Of a stretch of DNA of 64,000 nt, positions 11,046-22,560 are shown piece after piece. The stretch lies in the NCBI GenBank assembly GCA_022749755.1, contig CM040441.1, positions 4,778,741 through 4,842,740 of the forward strand, written 5' to 3'. Within the stretch, counting starts at the first letter, position 1. The number at the start of each line of letters is the position of its first letter. The translations under genes and the position numbers were made by a program. The notes under the pieces were generated by a model. The model was not told the origin of the DNA, searched no databases, and saw nothing but the letters and a program-made list of their open reading frames with translations. Source of the stretch: Azadirachta indica (lineage: Eukaryota > Streptophyta > Magnoliopsida > Sapindales > Meliaceae).

Positions 11046-12159
11046 AGTACTACACATTCTTTTGCCTTCTCTTATATACTATATCGGCTTTTCCTTTACT
11101 ACAAATTTAATTACTGTTGTTAAATATATTCATAATTATAACATGTTTGAAGATTGTTAAAAGATGAAAAAAAAAAGAAATTCGTGTTAGAGAGAATTTA
11201 ATTTTTTTTATTATAGACTTGAGAACAGAAAATAAATTATAATTAAAAAAATCTTAAATATTAGATTGATTAGAAATTTCTTAAATAATAAAATTAGATA
11301 GATTAAAAAATATCTTAGTGCACTCGTTAATTAAACCCTAAAATTTTCGGCAAAATATTTATGCATCATAATCCAAGTACATATGTACGTATGAACAACT
11401 TACGTAGCATTATATAGTTGACCATTTCAATGTCAACGTTCTTGTTATATATATTTACAATTACAAGTTGCCTAAAATTAGAGTCCATTGAATGTGTCTC
11501 CAGTGATCATCTGAATAAACCGTAATAATAGCATAAGATGACTTCCTAAAACATTCTAAATTTTGGAATTTAAAAACCTAAGGGTAGTAGATCATGATCA
11601 GGATTAGTACTTATGCTGAGAAGAAAATAAATCTTATGAGGTAATCGAAGGTTTGATGATATAAAGCTACCTAACATGATTGACAATTCTCCTATGGTAA
11701 AAATTATCTTAAAGTCTTAAAAAAAAAAAAAATGAGATTATATCATGCATGTATATTATTGCATGATTAAGATTGATTGTTCTTTTATTTTTATTTATTA
11801 AAAGTGATATACATGTATTTTTTCAGGGAAGAGAATATATATTTAAACAAAATCTTGGTGCATTCAAATCAAAGTTGAAAACATAATCTTGGTTCAGTTC
11901 AAATTCAGAGAGAATTTTGATCTTGAATTAAATAACCAATGTGTTATAATTAGGAGGCAACAGTTTTGCCATCCATATATCTTTGTTGCTTATAATATAA
12001 TGCACTTTGATACGGCATGATTATATATGTCATAATTAAAAGTTAGGATTCTCTGCATGCTAATCTAATTCATCTAATTTCTTAAACGTTTTTAAAAACA
12101 TGTATATAGAATCGAGATTTCTTTTAATAGTTTATTTATTGAATATCGATTAATCTTGA
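11046..12159. other. AT-rich intergenic stretch
   Basis: I see no gene, no conserved motif and no repeat here that matches another part of the window. Confidence 0.4.
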
Positions 12160-13090
12160 TATGTTTAGAAGGATAAGTTCGATGAGAAAAATCCGCGTGT
12201 TGTTTTTGAGATTTGTGAAAATCCCAATTTGATAGAAAGTTTGTAAGAAGGGATTCCTTACAATCAGTAAACTTACCAAAGAAACCCAAATCTGTTTTTT
12301 TTTTTTTAAATTGCAAAATAAGATTACTTTGGTTAAATTTGTACCTATGACCTTAGTGAAAAAGACAAATACCTCAACCCTTGCATCAAACACATTTTAA
12401 TGATATAATTTCAATCCTTTATAAATAACCTTTTTAAAAATAGATATTTAAAAAATTTCTATAATAATTAAAATTATTTTGTTATTATAAAGCTTATAAT
12501 TCAAAAAAATTTTATATAATAACTGGAATTTTAAATTATTATCAAATAATAATAAAATTATTCTGAAATAATTATTAAAGAAAATAAATTTAAGTTGTTA
12601 TAACATAAAATTATTCTAAAATTATTATTAGCACTAATAATTTTTAAAATTATCCTTAAATAATTGTTAAATAAAATAATTTATTTTATTTAAAAAATAT
12701 GAATAATGACAATAGTTTTTTAAAATTTTATAATTTAATGATAATAATAATTTTAAATTTAAGTTATTATATAGAATTTTAAGGATTATAAAATTATTTT
12801 TTAATTATAAATGTTTTTGTAATAACAAAACAATTTAATTATTATATGGATTATTATATATGTATTTTCAAAACGTTAATAGACTATAGATTGAAAAAAA
12901 TATTATTAAAATTTGTTAAGTGTAGTGGTGAGGTATCGGTCTTTTTTAATAAGGTCATAGGTTCAAATCTAACCAAACTAATTTTATTTTGTAATTTTAA
13001 AAAAATGAATTTCGGGTATTTTGGTTTCCACAAACTTTCTATAAAACTAAGATTTTCACAAAATCGCGTTCCTAACTTCAATGGACTAGA
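12160..13090. repeat. Inverted repeat with AT-rich centre (foldback element)
   Basis: The reverse complement of about 12180-12398 aligns with 12911-13080. Shared text: 'ttgaggtat.(t/g)gtctttt', 'aaggtcatagg', 'caaat.taaccaaa', 'aaactttcta.(c)aaa' and 'gattttcacaaa'. The arms are about 170-220 bp and enclose about 510 bp of nearly pure A/T. The arm contains 'ggtcataggttcaaatct', resembling a tRNA B-box (GGTTCRANNCC). This suggests either a MITE that captured a SINE-like piece or two SINE-related insertions in opposite orientation. Short open frames on both strands here are by-products of the repeat. Confidence 0.7.
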
Positions 13091-13139
13091 ATCTTCAGCT
13101 CCAAGAATTTAGACATGACAAAGTGATATTTTCTAATTA

Positions 13140-15300
13140 CAAAATGATTGTTAGACTCGTATACTATAATTAATGAAAAATGAAAGATTCATAGGCTGAT
13201 TATCAATTTTAATTAATTAAATTAATTGTTAACTAACATTAATTAATTTCTTAATTAATTATATCAACGTGACACAATTAATGAAATAAAGATACAGTAT
13301 TTTAACGTGATTCGGATTTCCTAATCCTACATCAAGAAGCCATGTTTACAGAAAAACAATCTATCCTACATCACGAGGCCACGTTTAGAAATAAACAATC
13401 CGCTAAGAGATAAGATGATAGAAACACAAATGGACTTATCTAATCCACGAAAACAATAAGATGATACAAACACCATTGTACTTATACAAATCAAAGATTC
13501 CTTCTTTGTTGTTGCCACTGTGGTGTAGGATTCTTTTAGATAGCCTTGTTTTGTGAGATCCTCTCGCTTTTGATGTTGTTGAATTTCCTTTAATGAACAT
13601 GGTTTCTTGCCCCAAAGAAAATCAAGTTTCCTCTCCCAAAAAGTACAAAATAAATATCCTCACAACACTTAAAAGATCTAAATTCTTAAGTTTATTATAA
13701 TAGGAATCATACACAAATAATTCACATTAAGTTATTCTCAATTAAAGTATAAGAAAAAAGATGAACTTAGAAAACAAAAGTCATGCTTATGGACGAGCTT
13801 TCTTTGACTAGTTTTCATGTATTTGAGGTTTCACAAATTCTAAAAAATATTTTTCATTTATATGAAAATCATAAACCCTAGTCCTAAGAAGAATTTTGTT
13901 TCCGTATTCCTTAAGGAAATAAATCTCTAAGTATGAAAGGATTCTTACCTTGTCCAACTTCTTGTTTCTAAAAATTCTTCTTTCCTCTGAGTTGTAGACT
14001 AGCAAATTTGTTGGAAGGTGAAGTGCTTAGATTACAAAAGAAGATATGTTGGAAAGTAGAGGGCTTAGATTATAAAAGAAGATAACTTTGTTAGAAATAA
14101 TTATGGATAAGGAAAAAGAGAGAAACTCACAATCTTATTGATTTCTAATTTTTTTAATTTGACATAAAATATAAGAACTCAACCCTATCTATAATATCTC
14201 ACCTCCTTAACATATGGTTAAAATTATGTTAACACATCTAATCTAATTACTATAAAACTTCTTTTAAAATATTCATAATAATATCCCAACATTTACTATA
14301 AATATCTAAATATTTATTACAATTATCTAAATATTTCTTAAAATATTTAATTTTTATTATTAGATATCTAGATATTTCTTTATAAATTTTTAGAAATTAT
14401 GCCGTACTATTTCTAAACCCAACTTACAAGCTCAATTTATATTTTAGGCCAAATCAAGTTCAATTTTCAACAAAATCTATATTTTTTAGTTGGCTTTTGA
14501 CGATTAACGAATCCTAAAATCACTAGAAAACTAACATATATAGAGTTTAATTACTAATAACTTGTGCAGAATAAGAAACCTAACAAAAAACTTAGAAAAT
14601 TTAAGTTTAATCTCAAAAAGAATAGGTAATTATGTCTAATGCTACAATTTATTTCATCAAACAATAATAATTGAAACATTTTTAAGTCATTAGTTAGCTT
14701 TGGAATTGAAGATACAGCATAATAAATATGTGATTATGTAATTAAACTTAAATTATTGATTATGTATCATTATTGAATAATTTGATGAGAAAAAGATTAC
14801 TAGATCCTTCAAATATAATTTAGTGTAAATTTTTATTCCTAGTAGTTTAAAAATTATTCATTTAACCTTTAATTTGTTTAATTGGGTTGTGCTCAAAATA
14901 AGCATTGACCTTTTAATTCTGTCTTGTATTTCTCAAAATTACACATATTGTTGTTTAGATTGAGAAGTTTAGAGTCCAACAATACAATAACCATCTATTT
15001 TGAATACATCACTGACATTAAATAATAGGTAAATGGGTAATTTTTAAATTCTTAAAACAAAATTATACATTTGACAATACTTTATAGTCTTGCTTATGCC
15101 TTGATGACTTTTAAGAAACCCAACCCTTACAAAAATTAATGACTCCTAAAAAATTAAAATTTTTTCAGATCTTACCACAAGAATGTAGGTACTTGTAAAA
15201 ACTAACCAAATAAATTAAATAATTAGGAGCAGTTTCCAGTAACTCTCTCAATTGACAATATTATTAAATTCTCCAAACTTTTGCCGTAAATTTCCACACT
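13140..15300. other. Non-coding region with possible LTR debris
   Basis: No gene recognised. The segment about 13290-13400 ('aacgtgattcgg ... cctacatcaagaagccatg ... cctacatcacgaggccacg') resembles the conserved part of plant Copia/TRIM LTRs and contains a short internal duplication. The rest to 15300 is AT-rich and featureless. Confidence 0.35.
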
Positions 15301-15363
15301 AGTTCACAAATCCATCTCCACACAATCTACTCACTAAAAAGAAAGTGAGAAATCCCACGACCA

Positions 15364-16236
15364 AAATGGTTATGAAAGGAGAATTCACAGTGATAGTGAG
15401 CAAAAAAGAAGTTGTAGCAGTAGCCTCTCAATTGCAAGAGCATTGGCTGCCGTTCTCCAATATTGATTTGCTTCTTCCTCCGGTAGACACCGGCTTGTTC
15501 TTCCGCTACAAGAAGCCATAACCATATCATAATAATAACTTTGTGTCCTTTGTTGGTGTCCTTAAGAAGTCCTTGGCGGAAGTTATTATCAATGAGAAAT
15601 GATTTCACAGAATAATCAATTTTGCCTGTTCAATTTCTATAACGTGGAGTTTGAAACACAAATTTACAGGCAATGCGGCGGTGTTGTGGTGGCATGCAAC
15701 TTTGATAACCGAATTGCATACTTGTACTCCACCAATTTGTTTCTTATTTCCTGGACCGAGATTGCTCAGTGCAAGCCACGTTCTTTACCTCCATGCTTTC
15801 GCCAATCTCTGCTAAACCTTAAACGGTGCAGCAGCATCAACCCCACCGTGGATGCCATGTACATGCCGATCTCAAATCTGCCGCCACCTTCGACAAAACC
15901 CCAACAGGCCAGCGATGATCATAACATAAGTCGCATATGCTATATCACAAATGACAAAATCAATGAAATTAATGCACTCGCCGGTGCCACTGATCTAAGA
16001 GGACAAAATTTGAATCGTGTGCTTATTTATGGAAAATGGTAGCAAAATGTTATGGTTCAAGCAACGAAAAAGTTTCTAAAATGGGTATTGGTGTTGACGG
16101 AAGATCTAGGTTAAGCCAAGAAGACAATGAAAAATCAAAATAGATGATGCAGGGATATTTCGGAAACGTAGTATCAATTCCCTTTGGAGGAGAGAAAATA
16201 AATGAGCTCATTGAAAAACCTTATTTTGGGTTGGAA
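15364..16236 (+). pseudogene. BAHD (HXXXD) acyltransferase pseudogene
   Basis: BAHD enzymes move acyl groups from acyl-CoA to alcohols or amines in the cytosol. The start at 15364 gives a typical N-terminus with '[19 protein letters not shown]' and 'FFRYKKP', then a stop at about 15520 and another at about 15599. The middle of the enzyme (roughly 75-90 codons) is deleted between about 15590 and 15660. The reading resumes as CGGVVVACNFDNRIAYLYSTN. The catalytic HXXXD is now NRIAY, with both His and Asp lost. Downstream pieces include 'SWTEIAQCKP', 'MYMPISNLPPP', a frameshift near 16037, 'KMGIGVDGRSRL' and 'GYFGNVVSIPFG' just before the DFGWG region. Homology ends where the foldback element at 16236 begins. 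Dead several times over. Confidence 0.85.
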
Positions 16237-16625
16237 GGATTTTGATCCAGTTTTGATCTTTTTTATCTTGAACTTTCAAGGATCAATTGATACATAGCAT
16301 GACTTAAAATGAAAAATTGAGATTACATTTTAAAAACTTTTACCGATTAGCCGCCAGATTTATTGTACTGAAAGATAAAAAATAATTTAAAATTAATTAA
16401 TAATGGTTTTTAAAATACAATATTAATCTTTCATTTTAAGATATATCACGTGTCAATAGATCTTTGAAAGTTTAGGATAGAAAAGATCAAGACTGAATCG
16501 AAGTCCTATAATCCTAATCTTTTCAATCCTAAACTTTCAAGAATTCATTAACACGTAGTATAACTTTAAATGGAAGGCTGAGGTTGCATTGCATTTTAAA
16601 AATTTTTACCAATTAACCACCACAA
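16236..16625. mobile_element. Foldback MITE with ~110-bp inverted arms plus a third arm
   Basis: The left arm (about 16236-16345: 'ttttgatc.(t)ttttatcttgaactttcaaggatcaattgata') is inverted at about 16395-16505 ('gaaagtttaggatagaaaagatcaag'). A third arm in direct orientation follows at about 16510-16625 ('aatcctaaactttcaagaattcattaacacg'). This looks like a MITE with long terminal inverted repeats next to a partial second copy. It marks the point where the acyltransferase homology stops. Non-coding. Confidence 0.65.
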
Positions 16626-16970
16626 TTTAAATAAAAAACAAAAAGATATTTTAAAAAACACAAATACAATGTACACATAACTAGCAACTCAAATTGGAGA
16701 AAAAACATAAAAGCACCATCTTTGGGCATAAATAGTAAAATTGTTAAAACATCGAATTCATAGTTTATAAAAAATTAAGCAGCCGGCAAGGAAAACAAAA
16801 TTATACTTACGAAATCGTCACTGCTGACTCTTCGAGCACAATAATGTGTCTTTTTTTTTTAATTCCCCAAATACAAATGCCATGCATATAGAAATAGAAA
16901 CTCAAATCAGATAGAAAACTCATAACACAGTCATTAAGCAAAAGAGAGAAGCGAGCAAAGCAGAGCAACA
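16626..16970. other. Spacer upstream of the reductase pseudogene
   Basis: No gene or RNA recognised. The last 60 bases ('aaaagagagaagcgagcaaagcagagcaaca') look like a former 5' leader of the reductase pseudogene. Confidence 0.4.
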
Positions 16971-17383
16971 ATGCCGAGCAACGGTGAAAAAAAATAAGGA
17001 AAACGGGTGATATTCAAGATCTTTGCGGAAGGCTTTACGAAAGAAACAGACATGGAAGTGAAACAAATTCAATTTCATTGAAGCTAGAAGAAGATTCAGA
17101 TGCTGTTCTTGTCAAGAATCTTTACTTGTCTTGTGATCCTTATATGAGGTTCTGCACGACATTTAATGAAGATCCTGAGTTTTCTTCCTTCGTACCAGGC
17201 TCTGTAAGAAATTCAAATAATTATTTGTCATTTTTTAAAGTTAATTAGTCTCTCTTTAATTTTAAGTATGAAGAGGATATCTTAATTCCTTAGATTTTAT
17301 TAATTCTGCTGATGATTCTGTAAAATGAACCCAATTGAAGGGTTTGGAATGGCTAAAGTAGTGAATTCAGAGCATCTAGAATT
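16971..17383 (+). pseudogene. 2-alkenal reductase / double-bond reductase 5' fragment
   Basis: NADP-dependent 2-alkenal (double-bond) reductases detoxify reactive carbonyls and belong to the zinc-free medium-chain dehydrogenase superfamily. From the ATG at 16971 the frame gives MPSNGEKK then a stop (16995). The homology continues with 'VIFKIFAEGFTKETDMEV', a frameshift near 17065, and 'LKLEEDSDAVLVKNLYLSCDPYMR' to about 17150. A donor-like GT follows 'FVPGS' at 17204. Exon 2 resumes at about 17331 with 'PIEGFGMAKVVNSEHLEF'; the acceptor AG is lost (AC instead). The gene is then cut inside exon 2 at about 17383, where LRR receptor sequence begins. Only the N-terminal ~80 residues of a ~345-residue enzyme remain. 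Confidence 0.85.
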
Positions 17384-18380
17384 TGCCGAAGTGGACCATT
17401 AAAGATACTTACTATTAGTAATAACCACTTTATCAGTCGAATCCCTGAAGATTTAAGAAATTGCACAACTGTAGTCAGATTACGTCTGGAGCAGAACCAT
17501 TTGAGCAAAAACATTTCTGAAGTTTTTGGCACATATCCAAACTTAAATTTCCTAGATTTCAGCAACAACTTTTGTGGTGAAGTTTCTTCTATTTGGGAAA
17601 ATTTTTAAAGGTTAGAAACTTTGAATGCTTCGACGAATAATATCACTAGAAACATTACATCTAAGATTGGAAATTCATCTCGACAACGTGAATTTGATCT
17701 TTCTTCAAATCATATTGTAGGAGAAATTCCGCTAGAACTTAGAAAGTTATCTACTCTAAACAAGCTCATTTTTAGAGAAAATCAATGTGGACATGTACCT
17801 CGAGCACTTAGCCTTCTCACTGAACTTGAGTACCTTGACTTGTCTGTAAATAAATTAAGAGACTCAATCCCAAAAGATGTGGGCTACTTATTGAAGTTGC
17901 ACTACTTAAACTTCAGCAATAATTGATTTAGCCAAGAAATTTCAACTGAGTTAGAAAAAATGGTTCATTTTTCAGAGTTAGATTTGGGTCATAATTTTTT
18001 TATATGAGATACACAACCTCAAATATTTAATTTGGAGAGTGTGGAGAATTTGAATCTTTCCCATAACAACTTTTCTAGTTTAATTCCAAGATGCTTTGAA
18101 GGAATGCATGCCCTATCATGGATTGACATATCCTATAATAACTTACAAGGTCCTACTCCTAATAGCAAAGCTTTTCAAATGCTCCAATGCAAACATTACA
18201 AGGCAACAAAGGTGGTAATGTTAAAGGATTGCCATCTTGCACATCTTTCACTTCACAGAAACAGTCTTTAAAGAAAAAATGACTTTTAATTGTTTCTTCT
18301 GTTTTAGGAGCAATATATATTTCAATTATGGTAATTGCAATATTCTTTTTTCGAAATAGGCAAATTGCTCAGAGCAACAG
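17384..18380 (+). pseudogene. Truncated LRR receptor kinase pseudogene, paralogue of the gene at 4361
   Basis: This aligns with the end of the LRR domain and the start of the membrane region of the 4361 gene (about 5820-6815) and is clearly similar throughout. Breaks: TAA at about 17606 (Pro codon in the intact gene), TGA at about 17925 (Gln codon), TGA near 18006, a one-base deletion near 18179 ('caagatgct' to 'caaatgct'), and a stop at about 18281 just before the membrane helix. Homology fades at about 18380, before the kinase. The signal peptide, ~16 LRRs and the whole kinase are absent. It begins abruptly inside a reductase exon at about 17383. Confidence 0.9.
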
Positions 18381-19490
18381 TGTGACCAAAACGGCTTGTA
18401 TTTTGGCACTGCAACCAAATTTGTAAGACAACCCAAATTTATGCATAGATCTTATTAATTATTATCACAATCATTTGCAAGAAATTTTGTGGTCTCTTAA
18501 CGTCATATTGATTTCACTTGTTATCTAAATAATTTTTTATATGCAATTAATAATCATAATCATTGTTAAGAACAAGCTTGTGCATTGTTATTAAGTGTTA
18601 TTTATTAAATTAGCAAAATTAGATGGTGTTTGACTCAATCTAAAACTGAATAGATTCATGTATATATAGGTGAAAAAAAAAAATTGCGTAAGTTGTGAAT
18701 ATAAATTTCATGATAAGTTCGAGTTCCATTAAATAAAGTATGTAGCATCGGTTAACTTTAAAGCGTGTTGGATAAAAAAAATTGCTGTAGTCTAATAATT
18801 TTTAAATTAATATAGGATTTTCTGTATTTAAGAGACCTCCACTCCTCACATGTTTCTTTTGCACTGCACAATTGATAATTATCTTAAATAAAATATTACA
18901 ATAAATTGTTCAGCAAATAGTTGTTAGCAATTGTGAAATATTCAGCTCTTGCACTATATTATTGGAGAATTTGAAAATAAAAATAATATTGTAGTCATGA
19001 AACAACAGTGGTAGGCTGTTTGGACCAGTTATTCTGCAATTCATTGGTCTACCTTGGAGCTCGGCTCTGCAGTCGAATTAACGTGTAAAACAAACTAACA
19101 AGTTATTCTACAATAAACAATTTTATTATTTTTATGATATATTAAGACGTTATATCTTTGAAGTTTCTACAATTATGAGAAAAATATGTAAGTTATTGTC
19201 TATTATAGTCCATGCTTTATCACTTGATTTACAGTATCTCGCAATACTACTACAATGTAATGATATTCCCCACACTACGATTTAGCAAAACTGCAGTAAT
19301 AAAGACTACCATAATATAATGATGTAATCTGGTGTACTATTTAAAGGACCTGAGGATAAACCATATTTGTCTGGTAAATTTCTTTCATTATTTATACATT
19401 AAAAACTCTATGTGCACCAATTATGATATATTACTTACTCGTACTAATTTATTTTATCAATAATTAAAGTTAATTCGAATCCTTAAATGT
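18381..19490. other. Downstream flank of the receptor pseudogene
   Basis: No gene. Bases 18634-18745 duplicate 10150-10270. The rest is AT-rich, and no coding or RNA feature was recognised. Confidence 0.55.
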
Positions 19491-20450
19491 TAAATCTAGC
19501 TGTCAAGTCTAATATTGCCCTTTTCTATTTCTTTTTCAATCAAAAGAAAGTTTGGCCCGGCCTAAAAAATCAATAATTAACGAAAAAATTTAACAGTAAA
19601 ATAAATAGTATATTCGAAGCAATTAGAAAGCAGTCCAAAGATAAGGAAAGTAATTGTTATTTTTCCCATTTGTTGAAATATAAATAACTTATTTTGTCAA
19701 AATTATCCATACTATGAGATTATTTCTAAAGAAAAAAAATCTTATAAGAACTAATCTACCCTGCTATCTTCGTAAGTTTGTTTTTATTAGATATTTTTGT
19801 TATAACCAGTATAAAAATAATGTTCATAGTCCTAATTCTCAAAAATAATTTTTTATATAAATTATGAGATATAAATTGATATAATATTATTGTATAAACC
19901 TATTATACATCAAAATTATTGATTTTCATTAATTGATTGATTTCATTATTTTATTGAAACAATATTATTTGAATCAGTAGAGCGAATGGCCAATAGTTGC
20001 TATTCATCACCATATAAATTTCCTTGTCAATCGGTTGCCTAACAAAACAAAATCGAGAAGACAGAAACACACTCCGAGAATGACCGCCTCATTTAAGTTA
20101 GCTTGACTTCGAAAGTTAAACAAGTCTACATCAAAGGGCTCCACGAGTGAATTTAATCAGAGCCATTTATTTATTTTTCCAGTATCAGTTATTATTAATA
20201 GCATTATTGTATTATATCTGTTGACTAAATGTGTAATAAGGTAATTAATAATTGCATAAGTTCATTGTTGATTGGTGAATGTAATTTATTTGATTTGTTG
20301 TCTTTGCTTTTTGAGCTTAACTTCTTTTGTAATTCTTGCCCTTCTCTTTTAGTAACATCCCTCTCCAAGGCCTTCCTCAGAGATATATTATTTTATTTCC
20401 ACTTCAGCTATCCCATTTTGTTATTTTATACATACATAAAATAAATCTAT
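19491..20450. repeat. Flank-repeat copy 3
   Basis: It carries both modules of the family in order: the 'tcaagtct..aatattgccc / ggcctaaaaaatcaataatt / gcaattagaaagcagtcc' module (19490-19740), then the 'gtagagcgaatggccaatag / catataaatttcc / ggctccacgagtgaatttaatcagagccattta' module (19970-20250). The same order occurs around 2700-3340. No receptor coding sequence follows. Confidence 0.65.
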
Positions 20451-20459
20451 TATATAAAC

Positions 20460-21180
20460 TCACTCATACCAATCCTCAATCACGAAATTTAGCTATCAAG
20501 TCTCGGGTGTAAAATGCCTTTTTTTTCAATTAATATAAATCAAGCCGGAACTAAATATTAATAGTTAGCAAAAAGAAAAAATAGATGGTATATTTGAAAT
20601 AGTCAGCAATTAGTCCAAAAATAAGAAAAAAATTGGTATATTTCAGGTATATTAAAATGAAAAAGACTCATTTTTTCCTGGTCTACTGTCTTAATTAACT
20701 TAGAAAAAATCTTCATATAAATTATAAGATACAAATTAATGAAACAACATCGTATAGATATATATTAATTAAATTATTTGTTTTAAAGTTACATTGATTT
20801 TTTATTTTTATTAAAATAATATAATTATAGCAGTAAATTTATACATAATCCTCACACAAAATCAACCTTTGTTGAATTGATAGATCAGTTTTGTATGATA
20901 ATAGTTGACTTTAAAGGACTCCACAACTTCAAGTTAATCAGTGTGTATGGGGATTCAGTACAAAACAAAATAACATGAAAAGTGAAAAAAAAAAAAAAAA
21001 AAAAAAAAACATTACCCTACTCTCGCTCCACTACTACAACACCCCATACGCACAAACGCACAAGCAGCCTCGACTTAGAAATTAAATGAAGTCAAGTAGC
21101 TAAGTTGGCTTGAATTTAGAAGCCTCCTTGACTTCAAGTTAATCAGTTTACTTTATCTATTTATAATAATACTATCAATA
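20460..21180. repeat. Flank-repeat copy 4 with one minisatellite-type unit
   Basis: Bases 20470-20700 match 1-210. Bases 20866-20950 match 460-545. Bases 20950-21150 are a single unit of the 541-1378 minisatellite ('gattcagtacaaaacaaaa', poly-A, 'cattaccctact', 'acgcacaaacgcacaag', 'aaattaaatgaagtcaag'). This copy therefore shows the order of modules before amplification at the left edge of the window. Confidence 0.7.
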
Positions 21181-21640
21181 AATTTTTTTATTATATTTAT
21201 ATATATTTTTATATTATTTTTCATAAATTGTGAGATACAAATTGATATAATATTATTATATAAGCCTCATATATATGAAATTATGTTTTTATTAAAATAA
21301 TATTATCTGAATTTGTAGAGGAAAAGGCCAGTAGTTGATAACCCATCACCATATAAATTTCCTCCTCAATCGAGAATTTGAAGAAAACGACACTAGGAAT
21401 TATAAAACACCCCCAAGGCCACCCCATATTACAAGCTCGCTTGACAAGAGCACCACGACTGAATTTAACATCAGAGCCATTTATGTATATTTCCAGTATC
21501 AATTATTATTAATAGTATCAGTGTATTGTATCTGTTGTCCAAATGTGTAATAAGCAAATTAGAAGTTGCAGGAATTTATTATTGATTGGTGAACGTAATT
21601 AATTTGATTTGTTCTCTTTACTGTTTGAGCTTAATTCTTT
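21181..21640. repeat. Flank-repeat copy 5 (second module)
   Basis: Bases 21300-21560 ('gaatttgtagaggaaaaggccagtag ... catataaatttcctcctcaatcgag ... gagcaccacgactgaatttaacatcagagccattta') match 19970-20250 and 3130-3330. Bases 21570-21650 match 20250-20330 ('ttgattggtgaacgtaatt.atttgatttgtt.tctttact'). The open frames seen here are not conserved between copies. Confidence 0.65.
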
Positions 21641-22059
21641 CGTACTATTTTTAGCAAAATTCAGCGACGTGTCCTTGGATCGTTTTACAATGCATTGGGC
21701 AAGCTTGCGATGTATTATATATCCTTCTCACACATTGATTTCGTTTGTTATTTATCAGCTTGTCAGTATGTATATAGAAAAATCAAAAGCATTTGAATGT
21801 TAATTAATTGACTATATCAAAAAATCTAGTTTACCTTTCTTTCACTCCTCCTGTTGGAATGGGTTACGGATTGAATCAAGTGATGTTCACCGAATTATTT
21901 TGAGTTGAGAGAGTTACTGGTCTTTCGAAAATGTCTGGATCGAAAGATCGGTGTTGTACTCAGATCTTTGTAAAGTTATTATATTTCTACTTTCGCTATC
22001 CAACTGCATCATTATATAAATATGAACTCATTCATGTAATCCATTTTATTAATAGTTAA
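21641..22059. other. Spacer between flank-repeat copies
   Basis: No gene, RNA gene or matching repeat recognised. The short open frames have no domain. Confidence 0.4.
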
Positions 22060-22560
22060 GGTTTGAAGCTCGAACAATTAATAAAATCAGATATCAAATG
22101 TGCAAAATACCTTTTGATTTTTCAGTTAAAAGAAAATCAGGTCAGAACTAAAAAAAATTAATAGTTAACAAACAAAATTTAACAATAAAATGAATGTATA
22201 TTTGAAATAGTCAGCAATTAGTCCAAAAATAAAAAAATAATTGGTATTTTTACGTTTGCATATGCATATGATTTAAAAAATAATTTAACATTATGTGATT
22301 AGACAATTATATATTAATTAATGCATATGCATGTATCATTTTCTTTTTGAACTGACTTTTGCCCTTACACGGAGATTTGAATTGACAAGTCTATGCATAT
22401 TAGAGGAAATTTTGTATGAGATCAGATCATTTTTCTATAATAAGACTTACAATATAAGGGTGTAGATGACTTTAGAGGACTCTGAAACTTAAATTAATCA
22501 GTGTCCTTTATTTACTTATAATAATATTACCAACAAAAATTCTTATTAAATTTTTTCATA
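22060..22560. repeat. Flank-repeat copy 6 (first module)
   Basis: Bases 22060-22260 match 1-210 and 20470-20690 ('tcaggtcagaactaaaaaaaattaatagtt', 'gtatatttgaaatagtcagc'). Bases 22340-22520 share 'ctttttgaactgacttttgcccttacacgg' with 3520-3550 and 'gactttagaggactc...aattaatcagtgtccttta' with other copies. Confidence 0.6.

Noticed and set aside
12136..12393. Similar proteins encoded at 12136-12393 (-) and 12846-13112 (+)
   Set aside because: The similarity is due to an inverted repeat; the frames have no domain and differ in length.
15327..15608. 93-codon minus-strand open frame
   Set aside because: Antisense shadow of the acyltransferase pseudogene, whose plus-strand homology is clear.
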